DNA from: Phycisphaerales bacterium
GTDB taxonomy: Bacteria; Pseudomonadota; Gammaproteobacteria; Competibacterales; Competibacteraceae
Length of the DNA: 16,693 bases
NCBI GenBank assembly: GCA_014879435.1
Contig: JACSSB010000383.1
Location: 1 to 16,693, forward strand
Direction of reading: 5' to 3'
Both the position numbers and the translations under genes were made by a program. The notes under the pieces are model-generated. The model made no database searches, had not been told where the DNA came from, and saw nothing but the letters and a program-made list of their open reading frames with translations. This document shows positions 1-6,794 of the stretch, piece after piece. Every line of letters starts with the position of its first letter. Within the stretch, counting starts at the first letter, position 1.

Positions 1-752
1 CCTTCGCCTGCGTTATAACCGGCCAGGGTCAGGCGCACGTCGCCCCGGAAATAGGCTAATAACCAGCGCAGATAAGCCATACCCCCTCGTAAATTTTGCA
101 CGGTATCATAGGGGTCGTGCACCCCAAAGCGTTCCGCAGTTTCGGGAATGAGCTGCATTAAACCTTGGGCATTCTTCGGCGATAGCGCCTGGCTGCTGAA
201 ATTCGATTCCGCCTCGATCACCGCCAACACCAGCGCGGGTTGTAAACCGTAGTCTGGTGCCATTTTTTGTACCAGCCCCTCGATCTTGGCCCGCTCCGCT
301 GTGGGCGGTTTCGATTGCAGAGGACGCCGGGTCGATTTCGCCACGCGGGTTGAATCAACCGGTTCGGCGCAATCGGCACGAACGGCTTTGGTGGGATCGC
401 TGACCAGCGTCAACATCCGTTGGGCCAGCGCGTCGCCTTGTGCCGCCGCCAGCCGAAACCAGGCTGCAGCCCGCGCATCGTCCCGCGTCACGCCGCGACC
501 ATTGGCATACATCCAGCCCAATTGATACTGCGCCGTGGCATGACCGCGCCGGGCGGCCGCACAGTACAATTGCATCGCCCGTGTGTAATCTTGGGACACA
601 CCTTCCCCATGCTCGTAGCGCGCCGCCCATTCCGCTTGCGTCGCTGGGCTTTCTTTAAGCAGCTTGATCCAATCCAGATTCCGATCAGCCGCGCCCACGC
701 CCATGGCATAGCATCCAAGCACCCCAAACATCAGGCTGTCACGTAACTTCAT
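1..752 (-). CDS. Secreted lytic transglycosylase with Sel1-like repeats (3' end outside window)
   Basis: This gene reads leftward off the window edge, so only its first 250 codons are visible. The protein starts MKLRDSLMFGVLGCYAMGVGAA, a likely signal peptide. Residues about 39-110 form two Sel1/TPR-like helical repeats, with the signatures YEHGEGVSQDYTRAMQLYCAAA and YANGRGVTRDDARAAAWFRLAA. A linker of about 40 residues follows. From about residue 155 there is an SLT (goose-lysozyme-like) domain: the catalytic Glu is E182 in IEAESNF, followed by NAQGLMQLIPETAERFGV and LAGYNAGEG. Proteins of this family cleave the MurNAc-GlcNAc bond of peptidoglycan in the periplasm and release 1,6-anhydro products. 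The start has a GAAGGTGG ribosome site about 5 bases upstream. The gene is divergent from the EF-G-like gene. The Sel1-SLT combination suggests a transglycosylase recruited to a protein partner, which is an inference. Confidence 0.9.
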   Translation of the reverse strand, partial: MKLRDSLMFGVLGCYAMGVGAADRNLDWIKLLKESPATQAEWAARYEHGEGVSQDYTRAMQLYCAAARRGHATAQYQLGWMYANGRGVTRDDARAAAWFRLAAAQGDALAQRMLTLVSDPTKAVRADCAEPVDSTRVAKSTRRPLQSKPPTAERAKIEGLVQKMAPDYGLQPALVLAVIEAESNFSSQALSPKNAQGLMQLIPETAERFGVHDPYDTVQNLRGGMAYLRWLLAYFRGDVRLTLAGYNAGE

Positions 753-827
753 TCGGCCACCTTCAAAACCATGCCTCAATCCCAACTCTGCGCTCATGTT
801 AGGCAATTTGACCGCTGCTCGCCAGCA

Positions 828-946
828 AACCCTCATCGTTCTCTGGTAATCATGACAAAATAATGATGAGGTTGGCTGAGAAACCCCTCTCGTTCCTGTA
901 GACTTTTTTTACCGTGACCACTCCATCCCTCGGGGCGAGGGTCACC
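828..946. promoter_or_regulatory. Divergent intergenic region with inverted repeats ahead of the EF-G-like gene
   Basis: The 248-bp gap between the divergent transglycosylase and EF-G-like genes contains two structured segments. CCTCATC (831-837) can pair with GATGAGG (865-871), and a competing inner pair is ATCAT (849-853) with ATGAT (863-867). Nearer the gene, CCTCG-ggg-CGAGG (928-940) is flanked by GTGAC (914-918) and GTCAC (941-945), which together could form a bulged hairpin in the leader of the EF-G-like mRNA. TTGACC at 808-813 is a possible -35 element, but no convincing -10 lies at the right distance. The structures are seen in the sequence; a regulatory role is inference. Confidence 0.35.
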
Positions 947-1000
947 GATTACAACTAAAAAATGCGTGGTTGTTCGAACGCATCTAAACAGGAGGTCATG

Positions 1001-3049
1001 ATGGTCAGCTATACCACCGAATCCATCCGCAACATCGCCCTCATCGGGCATGCCGCAGCTGGAAAAACCACGTTGGTGGAATCCATTTTGCAGTACGTCG
1101 GCAAGCTTTCTGCCGCCGGTACCGTAGAAAAAGGCAACACAGTCTGCGATTTTGACCCCCAGGAAAAGGCACATCAGCATTCGCTGGATATCGCGCTGGT
1201 CCATTTCGACTACGACAATACCCATGTCAATCTGGTCGATACCCCCGGTTTTCCAGATTTCATCGGCCAGACCATTGCCGTACTACCGGCAGTGGAAACG
1301 GCAGCGATGGTCATCAACGCGCAAACCGGTATCGAAGCGGTAACCCAACGGATGATGGAACGCGCCACCGAGCGACAGCTATGCCGGATGATCATCATCA
1401 ACAAGATCGATACCGAAAATACCGACCTGCCCGGTTTGCTCAATCAGATTCAGGAAACCTTCGGTAAGGAATGTCTGCCGCTCAACCTGCCGGCCAAGCA
1501 AGGCACCGCTGTAGTGGATTGCTTCTTCAATCCGACCGGAGAGAGCGACTTCTCCAGTGTGGCCACCGCTCATTCTAACCTGATCGATCAAGTGGTCGAG
1601 ATGGATGAGGAATTGATGACCCTGTACCTGGAACAGGGGGAGGATCTCAAACCAGAACAATTACATGCACCGTTCGAGAAGGCGCTGCGTGAAGGCCATC
1701 TGATTCCGATCTGCTTCGTGTCAGCCCGCACTGGCGCTGGCCTGAAAGAGTTGCTGGAGGTATTCACGCGGTTATTGCCCAACCCCGCCGAAGGTAATCC
1801 GGAACCGTTTTTCAAGGGTGATCATGGATCGGCGGAGGAACTCCACGCCATTCCCGATCCGCAACAACATGTGGTGGCACATGTATTCAAGGTACTGATC
1901 GATCCATTCATCGGCAAGCTGGGCATTTTCCGCATCCATCAAGGGACGATCACCAAGGACAGTCAACTATTCATCGGCGATGGCCGCAAGCCATTCAAGG
2001 TTGGCCACCTGTTTCATCTGCACGGTAAGGAGCATTCTGAGATCAGCGCCGGTATCCCTGGCGATCTCTGTGCAGTAGCCAAGGTCGACGATATCCACCG
2101 CAACGTAGTGCTGCACGACTCGCACGATGAGGATCAGATTGGGCTACGGCCGCTACGCTTCCCCACACCGTTGTTTGGATTAGCCATCCGCGCCGCTACT
2201 CGAGGCGATGAGCAGAAACTGTCTGATACCTTCAATAAATTGCTGGAGGAAGATCCCTGCCTGGCGTTGGAGCAAAATCTCCACACCAAGGAAACCGTGT
2301 TACGTGGTTTGAGCGACCTGCACCTACGCATCACTCTGGAAAAGATGCAGCAGCGCTACAACCTGCAAGTGGAGACCAAGCCACCGAAAATCGCCTATAA
2401 GGAAACCGTCAGCCAAGGTGCTGAAGGCCATCATCGTCATAAGAAACAGACGGGCGGTGCCGGGCAGTTTGGTGAGGTCTTCATGCGCATCGAACCGCTG
2501 CCACGCGATGCTGGATTTGAATTTGTCAGTGCGGTGGTCGGTGGCACTATCCCCACTTCCTTCCTGCCAGCGGTGGAAAAAGGTGTGCGCGAAGCACTGC
2601 AGGAAGGTGCGATCGCAGGCTATCCCATGCAGGATGTACGCGCCATCGCCTACGATGGTAAGCATCATCCGGTGGATTCCAAGGAAATCGCTTTCGTTAC
2701 TGCCGGTCGCGAAGCGTTCCTGGATGCGGTCAGCAAGGCGAAACCGATCGTGCTGGAACCGATCATCAACCTAGAAGTTCGGACGCCCAGCGACAGTGTC
2801 GGCACCATTACGGGTGATCTATCCAGCCGACGCGGCCGTATTGCCGGTACCGATGCCGGACCACGCGGCATGAGCATCATCAATGCACAGGTGCCGTTGG
2901 CGGAGCTGGATGGTTATGAATCGCAGTTGAAATCGATGACGGGTGGCCTTGGTTCGTACAATATCGAGCTGAGCCATTACGATCCTGTCCCGCCCGACAT
3001 CCAGCAAAAACTGCACACTCTCCATCAGAAGCAGAAGCAAGAAACTTGA
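1001..3049 (+). CDS. Elongation factor G-like GTPase (EF-G-2 / FusA2 type)
   Basis: This 682-residue protein has the full EF-G layout. The G domain carries GHAAAGKT (16-23), DTPG (80-83) and NKID (134-137). A beta-barrel domain II, domain III, domain IV with GGAGQFGEV and KHHPVDSKEIAF, and a C-terminal domain V with RRGRI follow. It differs from translocase EF-G at two active-site positions: the usual switch I RGITI is replaced by AHQHSLD (57-63), and the catalytic His after DTPG is Phe84. These are traits of the EF-G-2 family, of which Thermus EF-G-2 is an example: a ribosome-associated GTPase distinct from the housekeeping FusA. ATG 1001 is chosen because AGGAGGT (990-996) sits ideally before it. 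ATGs at 998 and 962 are in frame but less well placed. The cellular role is not established; the conserved domain IV tip suggests it still reaches the ribosomal A site. Confidence 0.92.
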   Translation: MVSYTTESIRNIALIGHAAAGKTTLVESILQYVGKLSAAGTVEKGNTVCDFDPQEKAHQHSLDIALVHFDYDNTHVNLVDTPGFPDFIGQTIAVLPAVETAAMVINAQTGIEAVTQRMMERATERQLCRMIIINKIDTENTDLPGLLNQIQETFGKECLPLNLPAKQGTAVVDCFFNPTGESDFSSVATAHSNLIDQVVEMDEELMTLYLEQGEDLKPEQLHAPFEKALREGHLIPICFVSARTGAGLKELLEVFTRLLPNPAEGNPEPFFKGDHGSAEELHAIPDPQQHVVAHVFKVLIDPFIGKLGIFRIHQGTITKDSQLFIGDGRKPFKVGHLFHLHGKEHSEISAGIPGDLCAVAKVDDIHRNVVLHDSHDEDQIGLRPLRFPTPLFGLAIRAATRGDEQKLSDTFNKLLEEDPCLALEQNLHTKETVLRGLSDLHLRITLEKMQQRYNLQVETKPPKIAYKETVSQGAEGHHRHKKQTGGAGQFGEVFMRIEPLPRDAGFEFVSAVVGGTIPTSFLPAVEKGVREALQEGAIAGYPMQDVRAIAYDGKHHPVDSKEIAFVTAGREAFLDAVSKAKPIVLEPIINLEVRTPSDSVGTITGDLSSRRGRIAGTDAGPRGMSIINAQVPLAELDGYESQLKSMTGGLGSYNIELSHYDPVPPDIQQKLHTLHQKQKQET

Positions 3050-3067
3050 TGCAGTAAGAAACTTGAT
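3039..3067 (+). repeat. 12-bp tandem duplication across the stop codon of the EF-G-like gene
   Basis: AAGAAACTTGAT occurs at 3039-3050 and again at 3056-3067, a 17-bp period. The first copy contains the end of the reading frame (Glu-Thr-stop) and the second lies just beyond it. Both are preceded by GCAG. This looks like a small local duplication at the 3' end of the gene. It has no evident function. Confidence 0.6.
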
Positions 3068-3070
3068 CCA

Positions 3071-3114
3071 TGTGGCGCAGGTCATATACGTATATTTTCC
3101 CGGCTTGCGCCACA
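3071..3114. repeat. Nested inverted repeat downstream of the EF-G-like gene
   Basis: TGTGGCGCA (3071-3079) and TGCGCCACA (3106-3114) are perfect 9-bp complementary arms. The 26-bp loop holds a second perfect palindrome, ATATACGTATAT (3084-3095). Such a fold could end or protect the EF-G-like transcript. However, no T-run follows on the plus strand (the bases after it are A-rich), so it is not a standard intrinsic terminator for that gene. The 12-bp inner palindrome could also bind a dimeric protein. Confidence 0.5.
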
Positions 3115-3193
3115 AAAAACCTTCTGCTATCCTTGGTTATATAGAATTTGTACAATAATACACTGTATATTTTAAGGTTTTTGTCTATTTTTA

Positions 3194-3221
3194 TTGACTT
3201 ATTCTAGGATAGTTATACAAA
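3194..3221 (+). promoter_or_regulatory. Candidate sigma-70 promoter for the small membrane protein gene
   Basis: TTGACT (3194-3199) matches the -35 consensus at five of six bases. It is followed after 16 bp by TACAAA (3216-3221), a 4/6 match to the -10. The surrounding 3115-3240 stretch is strongly AT-rich compared with the genes on both sides, as expected for an upstream promoter region. The predicted transcript would start about 30 bases before the ATG at 3258. Confidence 0.4.
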
Positions 3222-3257
3222 ACTTTGCTTTTAAACCGATCTCGTCAGAGGTGAGCC

Positions 3258-3611
3258 ATGCGCCATCTATTCCACAGTATCCGGAACCTTACTATTTATC
3301 TGGTGCCTACCTCCCTGTTTGCAACCGCCGGTGCCCTACTACTGGCCCTGTTGTACTATCCCGTACCCACTGCTGCCCCCACCACCCGATCCGACAACTC
3401 GGTCACTGTGGAAAAACGCCAGCACGATCAAGCTGATGCTCAGTTCGCAGCCCTGTTGCTGGATGCCTTGCGCCAGCTTGAGACCGAAAGGCAGCAAGCC
3501 CAAGCGCAGATCCTGATGTATCGTCGCTTTGAAGTGGACCCCTTTTTCCAAGAGCAGCCGACCATCCGCCTCGTACCGCCGAGTAACGACAACACCTTAA
3601 TCAGGCTATGA
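3258..3611 (+). CDS. Small one-pass membrane protein with predicted coiled coil, function unknown
   Basis: I do not recognise this 117-residue protein. It has a short basic N-terminus, then one hydrophobic segment at residues about 12-35 (TIYLVPTSLFATAGALLLAL). A Ser/Thr-rich linker follows, and then a charged Gln/Glu/Arg-rich helix at about 55-95 (LLLDALRQLETERQQAQAQI) that may form a coiled coil. The C-terminus is YRRFEVDPFFQEQP followed by a polar tail. The basic N-terminus suggests the coiled-coil end lies in the periplasm if the segment is an anchor. The start is supported by GAGGTG four bases upstream of the ATG and by an AT-rich promoter region with a near-consensus -35. It stands alone: the gene upstream is separated by 208 bp and the next gene is convergent. 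It is a probable real gene with no assignable function. Confidence 0.7.
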   Translation: MRHLFHSIRNLTIYLVPTSLFATAGALLLALLYYPVPTAAPTTRSDNSVTVEKRQHDQADAQFAALLLDALRQLETERQQAQAQILMYRRFEVDPFFQEQPTIRLVPPSNDNTLIRL

Positions 3612-3698
3612 GCACCTTACTTTAGAGTGGGCCGGATGGCTGTACCCGTCCGCCTTGCCGACTCCTGAGATACTCTGACGTATATCTTCTGAACGCTA

Positions 3699-3755
3699 GG
3701 CTATAAAAAATCTCTCATACTTCCCCAATTGAAGGGAACAGGGATTTTTATAGCC
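3699..3755. repeat. Long AT-rich inverted repeat between convergent genes, possible bidirectional terminator
   Basis: GGCTATAAAAAATC (3699-3712) is complementary to GATTTTTATAGCC (3743-3755) apart from one bulged base. A smaller inner pair, TTCCC (3721-3725) with GGGAA (3734-3738), lies in the loop. The element sits between the 3' ends of the small membrane protein gene and the macrodomain gene, whose stop codon is only two bases away. On the plus strand it is followed by TTTTATT. The U-runs lie inside the stem, so this is not a textbook intrinsic terminator, although the location fits one. Confidence 0.5.
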
Positions 3756-3757
3756 TT

Positions 3758-4276
3758 TTATTCTTGCAGCGCCTGTTGATAAGCGTGCTGCACATCCTCA
3801 CCGAAGCACACCAGATAGATCGTTTCGATCCGATCATCGTCCGCCAGATAATTTCGGACCTCGCGCACCGCAATCCGCGCCGCCTCGGCCAGCGGGTAAC
3901 GGTATACCCCGCAACTGATTGCAGGAAAAGCGATGGTCTGTATGCCATTGTCCGCCGCCAGCTTGAGGCTATTGCGATAGCAAGCCGCTAATAAATCTGG
4001 CTCACCTTGGTGGCCACCGTGCCAAATCGGCCCGACCGTATGGATCACAAAGCGGGCCGCTAAGCGATAACCACGAGTGATCTTAGCCTGACCCGTCTCA
4101 CAGCCATTCAGGGTCCGACACTCTGCCAACAATTCCGGCCCAGCAGCGCGATGGATGGCGCCATCGACTCCACCACCACCGAGCAAGGAATGATTGGCCG
4201 CGTTGACGATGGCATCGACCGATAATTGCGTAATATCATCTGAAACTAAGTGGATTCGACCAAGGCTTGCATTCAT
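3758..4276 (-). CDS. Macrodomain protein (YmdB-like ADP-ribosyl / O-acetyl-ADP-ribose hydrolase)
   Basis: This 172-residue protein is a single macrodomain of normal length. Visible motifs are DDIT (13-16), which replaces the common GDIT near the adenine site, IVNAAN (23-28), the glycine-rich loop LGGGGVDGAIH (32-42) that cradles the distal ribose, IHTVGP (79-83) and the phosphate loop FPAISCGVYRYP (117-128). Members of the YmdB/MacroD group remove ADP-ribose or acetyl groups from ADP-ribosylated targets and O-acetyl-ADP-ribose. E. coli YmdB has also been reported to modulate RNase III. A GGAG ribosome site lies about 9 bases before the ATG. The gene is divergent from the ATPase-like gene, and nothing nearby encodes a sirtuin or ADP-ribosyltransferase, so a free-standing housekeeping role is more likely than a toxin-antitoxin one. 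Confidence 0.92.
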   Translation of the reverse strand: MNASLGRIHLVSDDITQLSVDAIVNAANHSLLGGGGVDGAIHRAAGPELLAECRTLNGCETGQAKITRGYRLAARFVIHTVGPIWHGGHQGEPDLLAACYRNSLKLAADNGIQTIAFPAISCGVYRYPLAEAARIAVREVRNYLADDDRIETIYLVCFGEDVQHAYQQALQE

Positions 4277-4304
4277 GCAGTCACTCCAAAGTTGCGCCAG
4301 TCAT

Positions 4305-4332
4305 TCGATAAGGCAAGTCTCCTCGTTATAAT
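4305..4332 (+). promoter_or_regulatory. Candidate promoter for the ATPase-like/MscS gene pair
   Basis: TATAAT (4327-4332) is a perfect -10 hexamer. It lies 16 bp after TCGATA (4305-4310), a 4/6 match to the -35. It sits in the 119-bp gap between the divergent macrodomain gene and the rightward pair and would give a leader of roughly 55 bases. No second clear hexamer pair was found for the macrodomain gene on the other strand. Confidence 0.45.
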
Positions 4333-4395
4333 AACCTCGACTAGCTGCTGTCGTATCTCCACTCATCAAAGACCTGTATCGGCGATCAAACCAAC

Positions 4396-5619
4396 ATGGC
4401 CAAGCCTTCTCAACCCGATCAGGAAATACCTCCACTTTGGCAGTATGTCTCCATCGCCGAATATCAACTGCCTACCACGCCTGTCGAACATACCGTCAAG
4501 CAGGAATTCAGCTCTATCTGGCGACAGTTCTGGCCCAAACCTAAGCCAGCACCCGCAGCTCCGCTCAAAACTAAGGACGAGTTGCGGACTATGTCCACAG
4601 CGCAAATCGAATGGATCGCGCCTGCGCCCAACTGGCAGCCGATGGCAGCGGCACTGGATGATGCACTCGTCGAATGGTTGGATAACGAACAACCGCCCCA
4701 AGCGCGTGTATTCGTCATTGCGCCTCCGCACGGCGGTCACAGCGATATTCTGACTACCTGGGCCAAGAACCACGACTGGCGAATCGTGTCTCCGCCTAGC
4801 CCGGAGCAAATCTTGGCTCGGGATCTCAGCTGGTTGGATGAGCAGCTTCGAGATCCTTCCCCTTGGGTGCTTCCCAGCCTGGAACGCTGCTATTTGCGTC
4901 ATGCCAGAGGATTCGAGCTGGTACGCCATCTACTCGACCAAAGCAGCCTACTGGGACACAGCATCATCGGCTGCGACAGTTGGGCATGGGCATTTCTACG
5001 AAAGGTCTGGCGCGGTCCAGAACCACCCGCGTTAGCTTTGCAGGGCCTCGATCAGCAAGGTCTTGCACGCTGGTTTCAGGGCTTTATTACTGATCGCTTC
5101 GTCTTTCGTCAGGCGGATAGCGGCGCATACGTACTCCCGCCCCCTGCAGATATAGCCGAGGATAGTTCCAGCTCCATCAAGATCAGTGATTTTCTACGGA
5201 TTCTGGCCGCCCACAGCCGAGGTATTCCGGGCATTGCGCACGCGATCTGGCGTACCAGCCTACGAACTACGCCGGATGAAACATTCTCCGACACAGCGGC
5301 GAATGAGGACCATACCAATCACCGTACCACGATCTGGGTTGCGCCCTGGAACCAGATCAAACAGCCCACAGCTACCGCCGAGCTGCTGCGCAAACATGCC
5401 TTCCTGTTACATACCCTTTTGTTACACAACAGCTTGACCCACACGACACTGGCTCTGCTATTACCGCTGGCCGCTTCTTCGCCCGAGGCAGCCCTAGCCT
5501 GTCTGGAAGAAGCTGGATTGGTCATTCGACATGCAGAGGAATGGCGAATTTCGCCTGCGGGTTATCCCATCGTCCGGCAGTTCCTGAATGATGATGGCTA
5601 TCTGATCGACGTATTCTAG
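4396..5619 (+). CDS. Degenerate P-loop ATPase-like protein with winged-helix-like C-terminus, next to MscS channel
   Basis: I do not know a named family for this 407-residue protein. Residues 105-123 (VFVIAPPHGGHSDILTTWA) have the shape of a beta strand, Walker A loop and helix, but the invariant Lys is His115 and the first Gly is Ala109. WVLPSLERCYLRH (157-169) sits where Walker B belongs, with Glu163, and SIIGCDSWAWAFL (189-201) fits a sensor-1 strand. SRGIPGIAHAIW (274-285) resembles the lid/sensor-2 segment of AAA and STAND ATPases. Residues about 330-405 look like a winged-helix domain. There is no signal peptide or membrane segment, so it is probably cytoplasmic. No good ribosome site precedes ATG 4396, so the start is less certain; ATG 4591 is an alternative. 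The channel gene starts 9 bp after its stop, suggesting a functional link. Nucleotide binding without efficient hydrolysis, or none at all, is inference. Confidence 0.75.
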   Translation: MAKPSQPDQEIPPLWQYVSIAEYQLPTTPVEHTVKQEFSSIWRQFWPKPKPAPAAPLKTKDELRTMSTAQIEWIAPAPNWQPMAAALDDALVEWLDNEQPPQARVFVIAPPHGGHSDILTTWAKNHDWRIVSPPSPEQILARDLSWLDEQLRDPSPWVLPSLERCYLRHARGFELVRHLLDQSSLLGHSIIGCDSWAWAFLRKVWRGPEPPALALQGLDQQGLARWFQGFITDRFVFRQADSGAYVLPPPADIAEDSSSSIKISDFLRILAAHSRGIPGIAHAIWRTSLRTTPDETFSDTAANEDHTNHRTTIWVAPWNQIKQPTATAELLRKHAFLLHTLLLHNSLTHTTLALLLPLAASSPEAALACLEEAGLVIRHAEEWRISPAGYPIVRQFLNDDGYLIDVF

Positions 5620-5628
5620 GAGCTAGGC

Positions 5629-6447
5629 ATGAGCGATAGCATTAGCGAGCTGGGATCCCATCTCAACCGCCTCGGCGAGACGGCTCTCGTACAAATTCTG
5701 CTGATCATAGTAGCAACCTGGCTGCTGATCGCACTGATCCAGCGCCTAGTTCCGTCACTGGCCAGCCATTTTTCTGGTCATCGCCGCCTGCGCGCGCTGG
5801 CCTTGGTACCCGTCTTGCGGCTACTGGTGATCGGCATCGCTTTTCTACTCATCTTGCATAGCATCATCCAACCCACCTTCGAAAGTCTGGTGGGTGTACT
5901 GGGAGCATTGGGCCTAGCACTTGGTTTCGCTGCCAAGGATTACGCCAGCAGCCTGATTGCAGGACTCGTGGTTCTATATGAGCTTCCCTATCGGCCCGGA
6001 GACTGGATCGAAGTGGAAGGTGCTTACGGTGAGGTCCGCACCATCGGCATCCGCACCGTGGAAATCGTTACTTTAGGAGATTCCGTGGTGCATATTCCGC
6101 ATATGAAGTTATGGGATCACGCTATCTCCAATGCCAACGACAGTAGTCAGCACCTCCAGTGCCAGGCTGATTTCTACCTCCATCCTCATCATGACGCTGA
6201 TCATGCCTACCAAATGCTACGTGATGTCGCACTGAGTAGCCCACTTCTGCAAATTGCTCAACCAATCTATGTGGTCGCGAAGGAAAAACCATTCGGTACT
6301 CACTACCAAATCAAAGCTTACCCGCTCGACCCGCGCCAACAGCTCGCCTTCATCACCGATCTGACCATCCGCGGTAAGATGGCGCTACGCGCTGCGGGGA
6401 TGGTACTGACATCCATCCCCGTTGTTGCCGCCGAACCTATGTCCTGA
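5629..6447 (+). CDS. Small-conductance mechanosensitive channel (MscS family)
   Basis: This 272-residue protein is a compact MscS channel. TM1 is at about 19-41, TM2 at about 55-80 and the pore-lining TM3 at about 86-117, with the glycine/alanine pattern GALGLALGFAAKDYASSLIAG. The beta domain follows, with the family signature YRPGDWIEVEGAYGEVRTIGIRT (121-143). Then comes an alpha/beta C-terminal domain, in which HPHHDADH (185-192) is unusually His-rich. MscS channels open under membrane tension and release solutes during hypo-osmotic shock. The usual IPNS motif after the beta domain is IPHMKLWDHAISN here. A strong AGGAG ribosome site overlaps the stop of the upstream gene, so the two are almost certainly co-transcribed. 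The rubredoxin gene converges 19 bp downstream with no obvious terminator between them. Confidence 0.93.
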   Translation: MSDSISELGSHLNRLGETALVQILLIIVATWLLIALIQRLVPSLASHFSGHRRLRALALVPVLRLLVIGIAFLLILHSIIQPTFESLVGVLGALGLALGFAAKDYASSLIAGLVVLYELPYRPGDWIEVEGAYGEVRTIGIRTVEIVTLGDSVVHIPHMKLWDHAISNANDSSQHLQCQADFYLHPHHDADHAYQMLRDVALSSPLLQIAQPIYVVAKEKPFGTHYQIKAYPLDPRQQLAFITDLTIRGKMALRAAGMVLTSIPVVAAEPMS

Positions 6448-6466
6448 ATCTAGCGACTTTGAACTG

Positions 6467-6631
6467 CTAAATCTCCACCATCTCAAAATCGCTCTTGGCG
6501 GCGCCACACTCGGGGCAAGTCCAAGTCAATGGAACCTCTTCCCAACGCGTTCCAGGGAGGATACCGTCATCGGGCCAACCCAGTTCTTCATCGTAGATAA
6601 ATCCGCAAATCAAACACATGTACTTCTTCAT
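6467..6631 (-). CDS. Rubredoxin
   Basis: This short gene gives 54 residues, beginning MKKYMCLICGFIYDEELGWP. It has both iron-binding knuckles, CLICG (Cys6, Cys9) and CPECGA (Cys39, Cys42), plus the family landmarks GFIYD, PGTRWEEVP and DFEMVE. Rubredoxins hold one iron atom in four cysteines and carry single electrons in the cytoplasm. The length is normal for the single-domain family. AAAGGA lies about 8-9 bases before the ATG. It is convergent with the MscS gene and divergent from thiD. No rubredoxin reductase, alkane hydroxylase or rubrerythrin gene is in the window, so its electron partner cannot be named. The order rubredoxin/thiD/hemL is one I recall from other gammaproteobacteria. Confidence 0.95.
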   Translation of the reverse strand: MKKYMCLICGFIYDEELGWPDDGILPGTRWEEVPLTWTCPECGAAKSDFEMVEI

Positions 6632-6692
6632 TAGATTTTTCCTTTCTGATCCTTCATTGTTGAGGCCGCTATTTTCCCACGCCAGCGCCCCC

Positions 6693-6720
6693 TGAAAAAC
6701 CTGCTGTATTTGGTAGAATT
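6693..6720 (+). promoter_or_regulatory. Candidate extended -10 promoter for thiD
   Basis: TGGTAGAAT (6712-6720) is an extended -10 element (TGn plus TAGAAT). It lies 16 bp after CTGAAA (6693-6698), a 4/6 match to the -35. This would give a leader of about 70 bases before the TTG start of thiD. I looked for the conserved TPP riboswitch segments in that leader and did not see them, so no riboswitch is called. Confidence 0.4.
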
Positions 6721-6794
6721 CATAAGACTTCCACCCATCATCCGTCGGTCGCTTCGCCTTTCCGACTCATCACCCACCTACCCGGAGTTCCGAT

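Noticed and set aside
4366..4929. 187-codon minus-strand open frame opposite the ATPase-like gene
   Set aside because: Arg-rich, no recognisable domain or ribosome site. The plus-strand frame has a coherent domain pattern and is linked to mscS.
6721..6794. TPP riboswitch upstream of thiD
   Set aside because: The conserved CUGAGA and ACC-CUUUGAACCUGA-type segments are not present in the leader.
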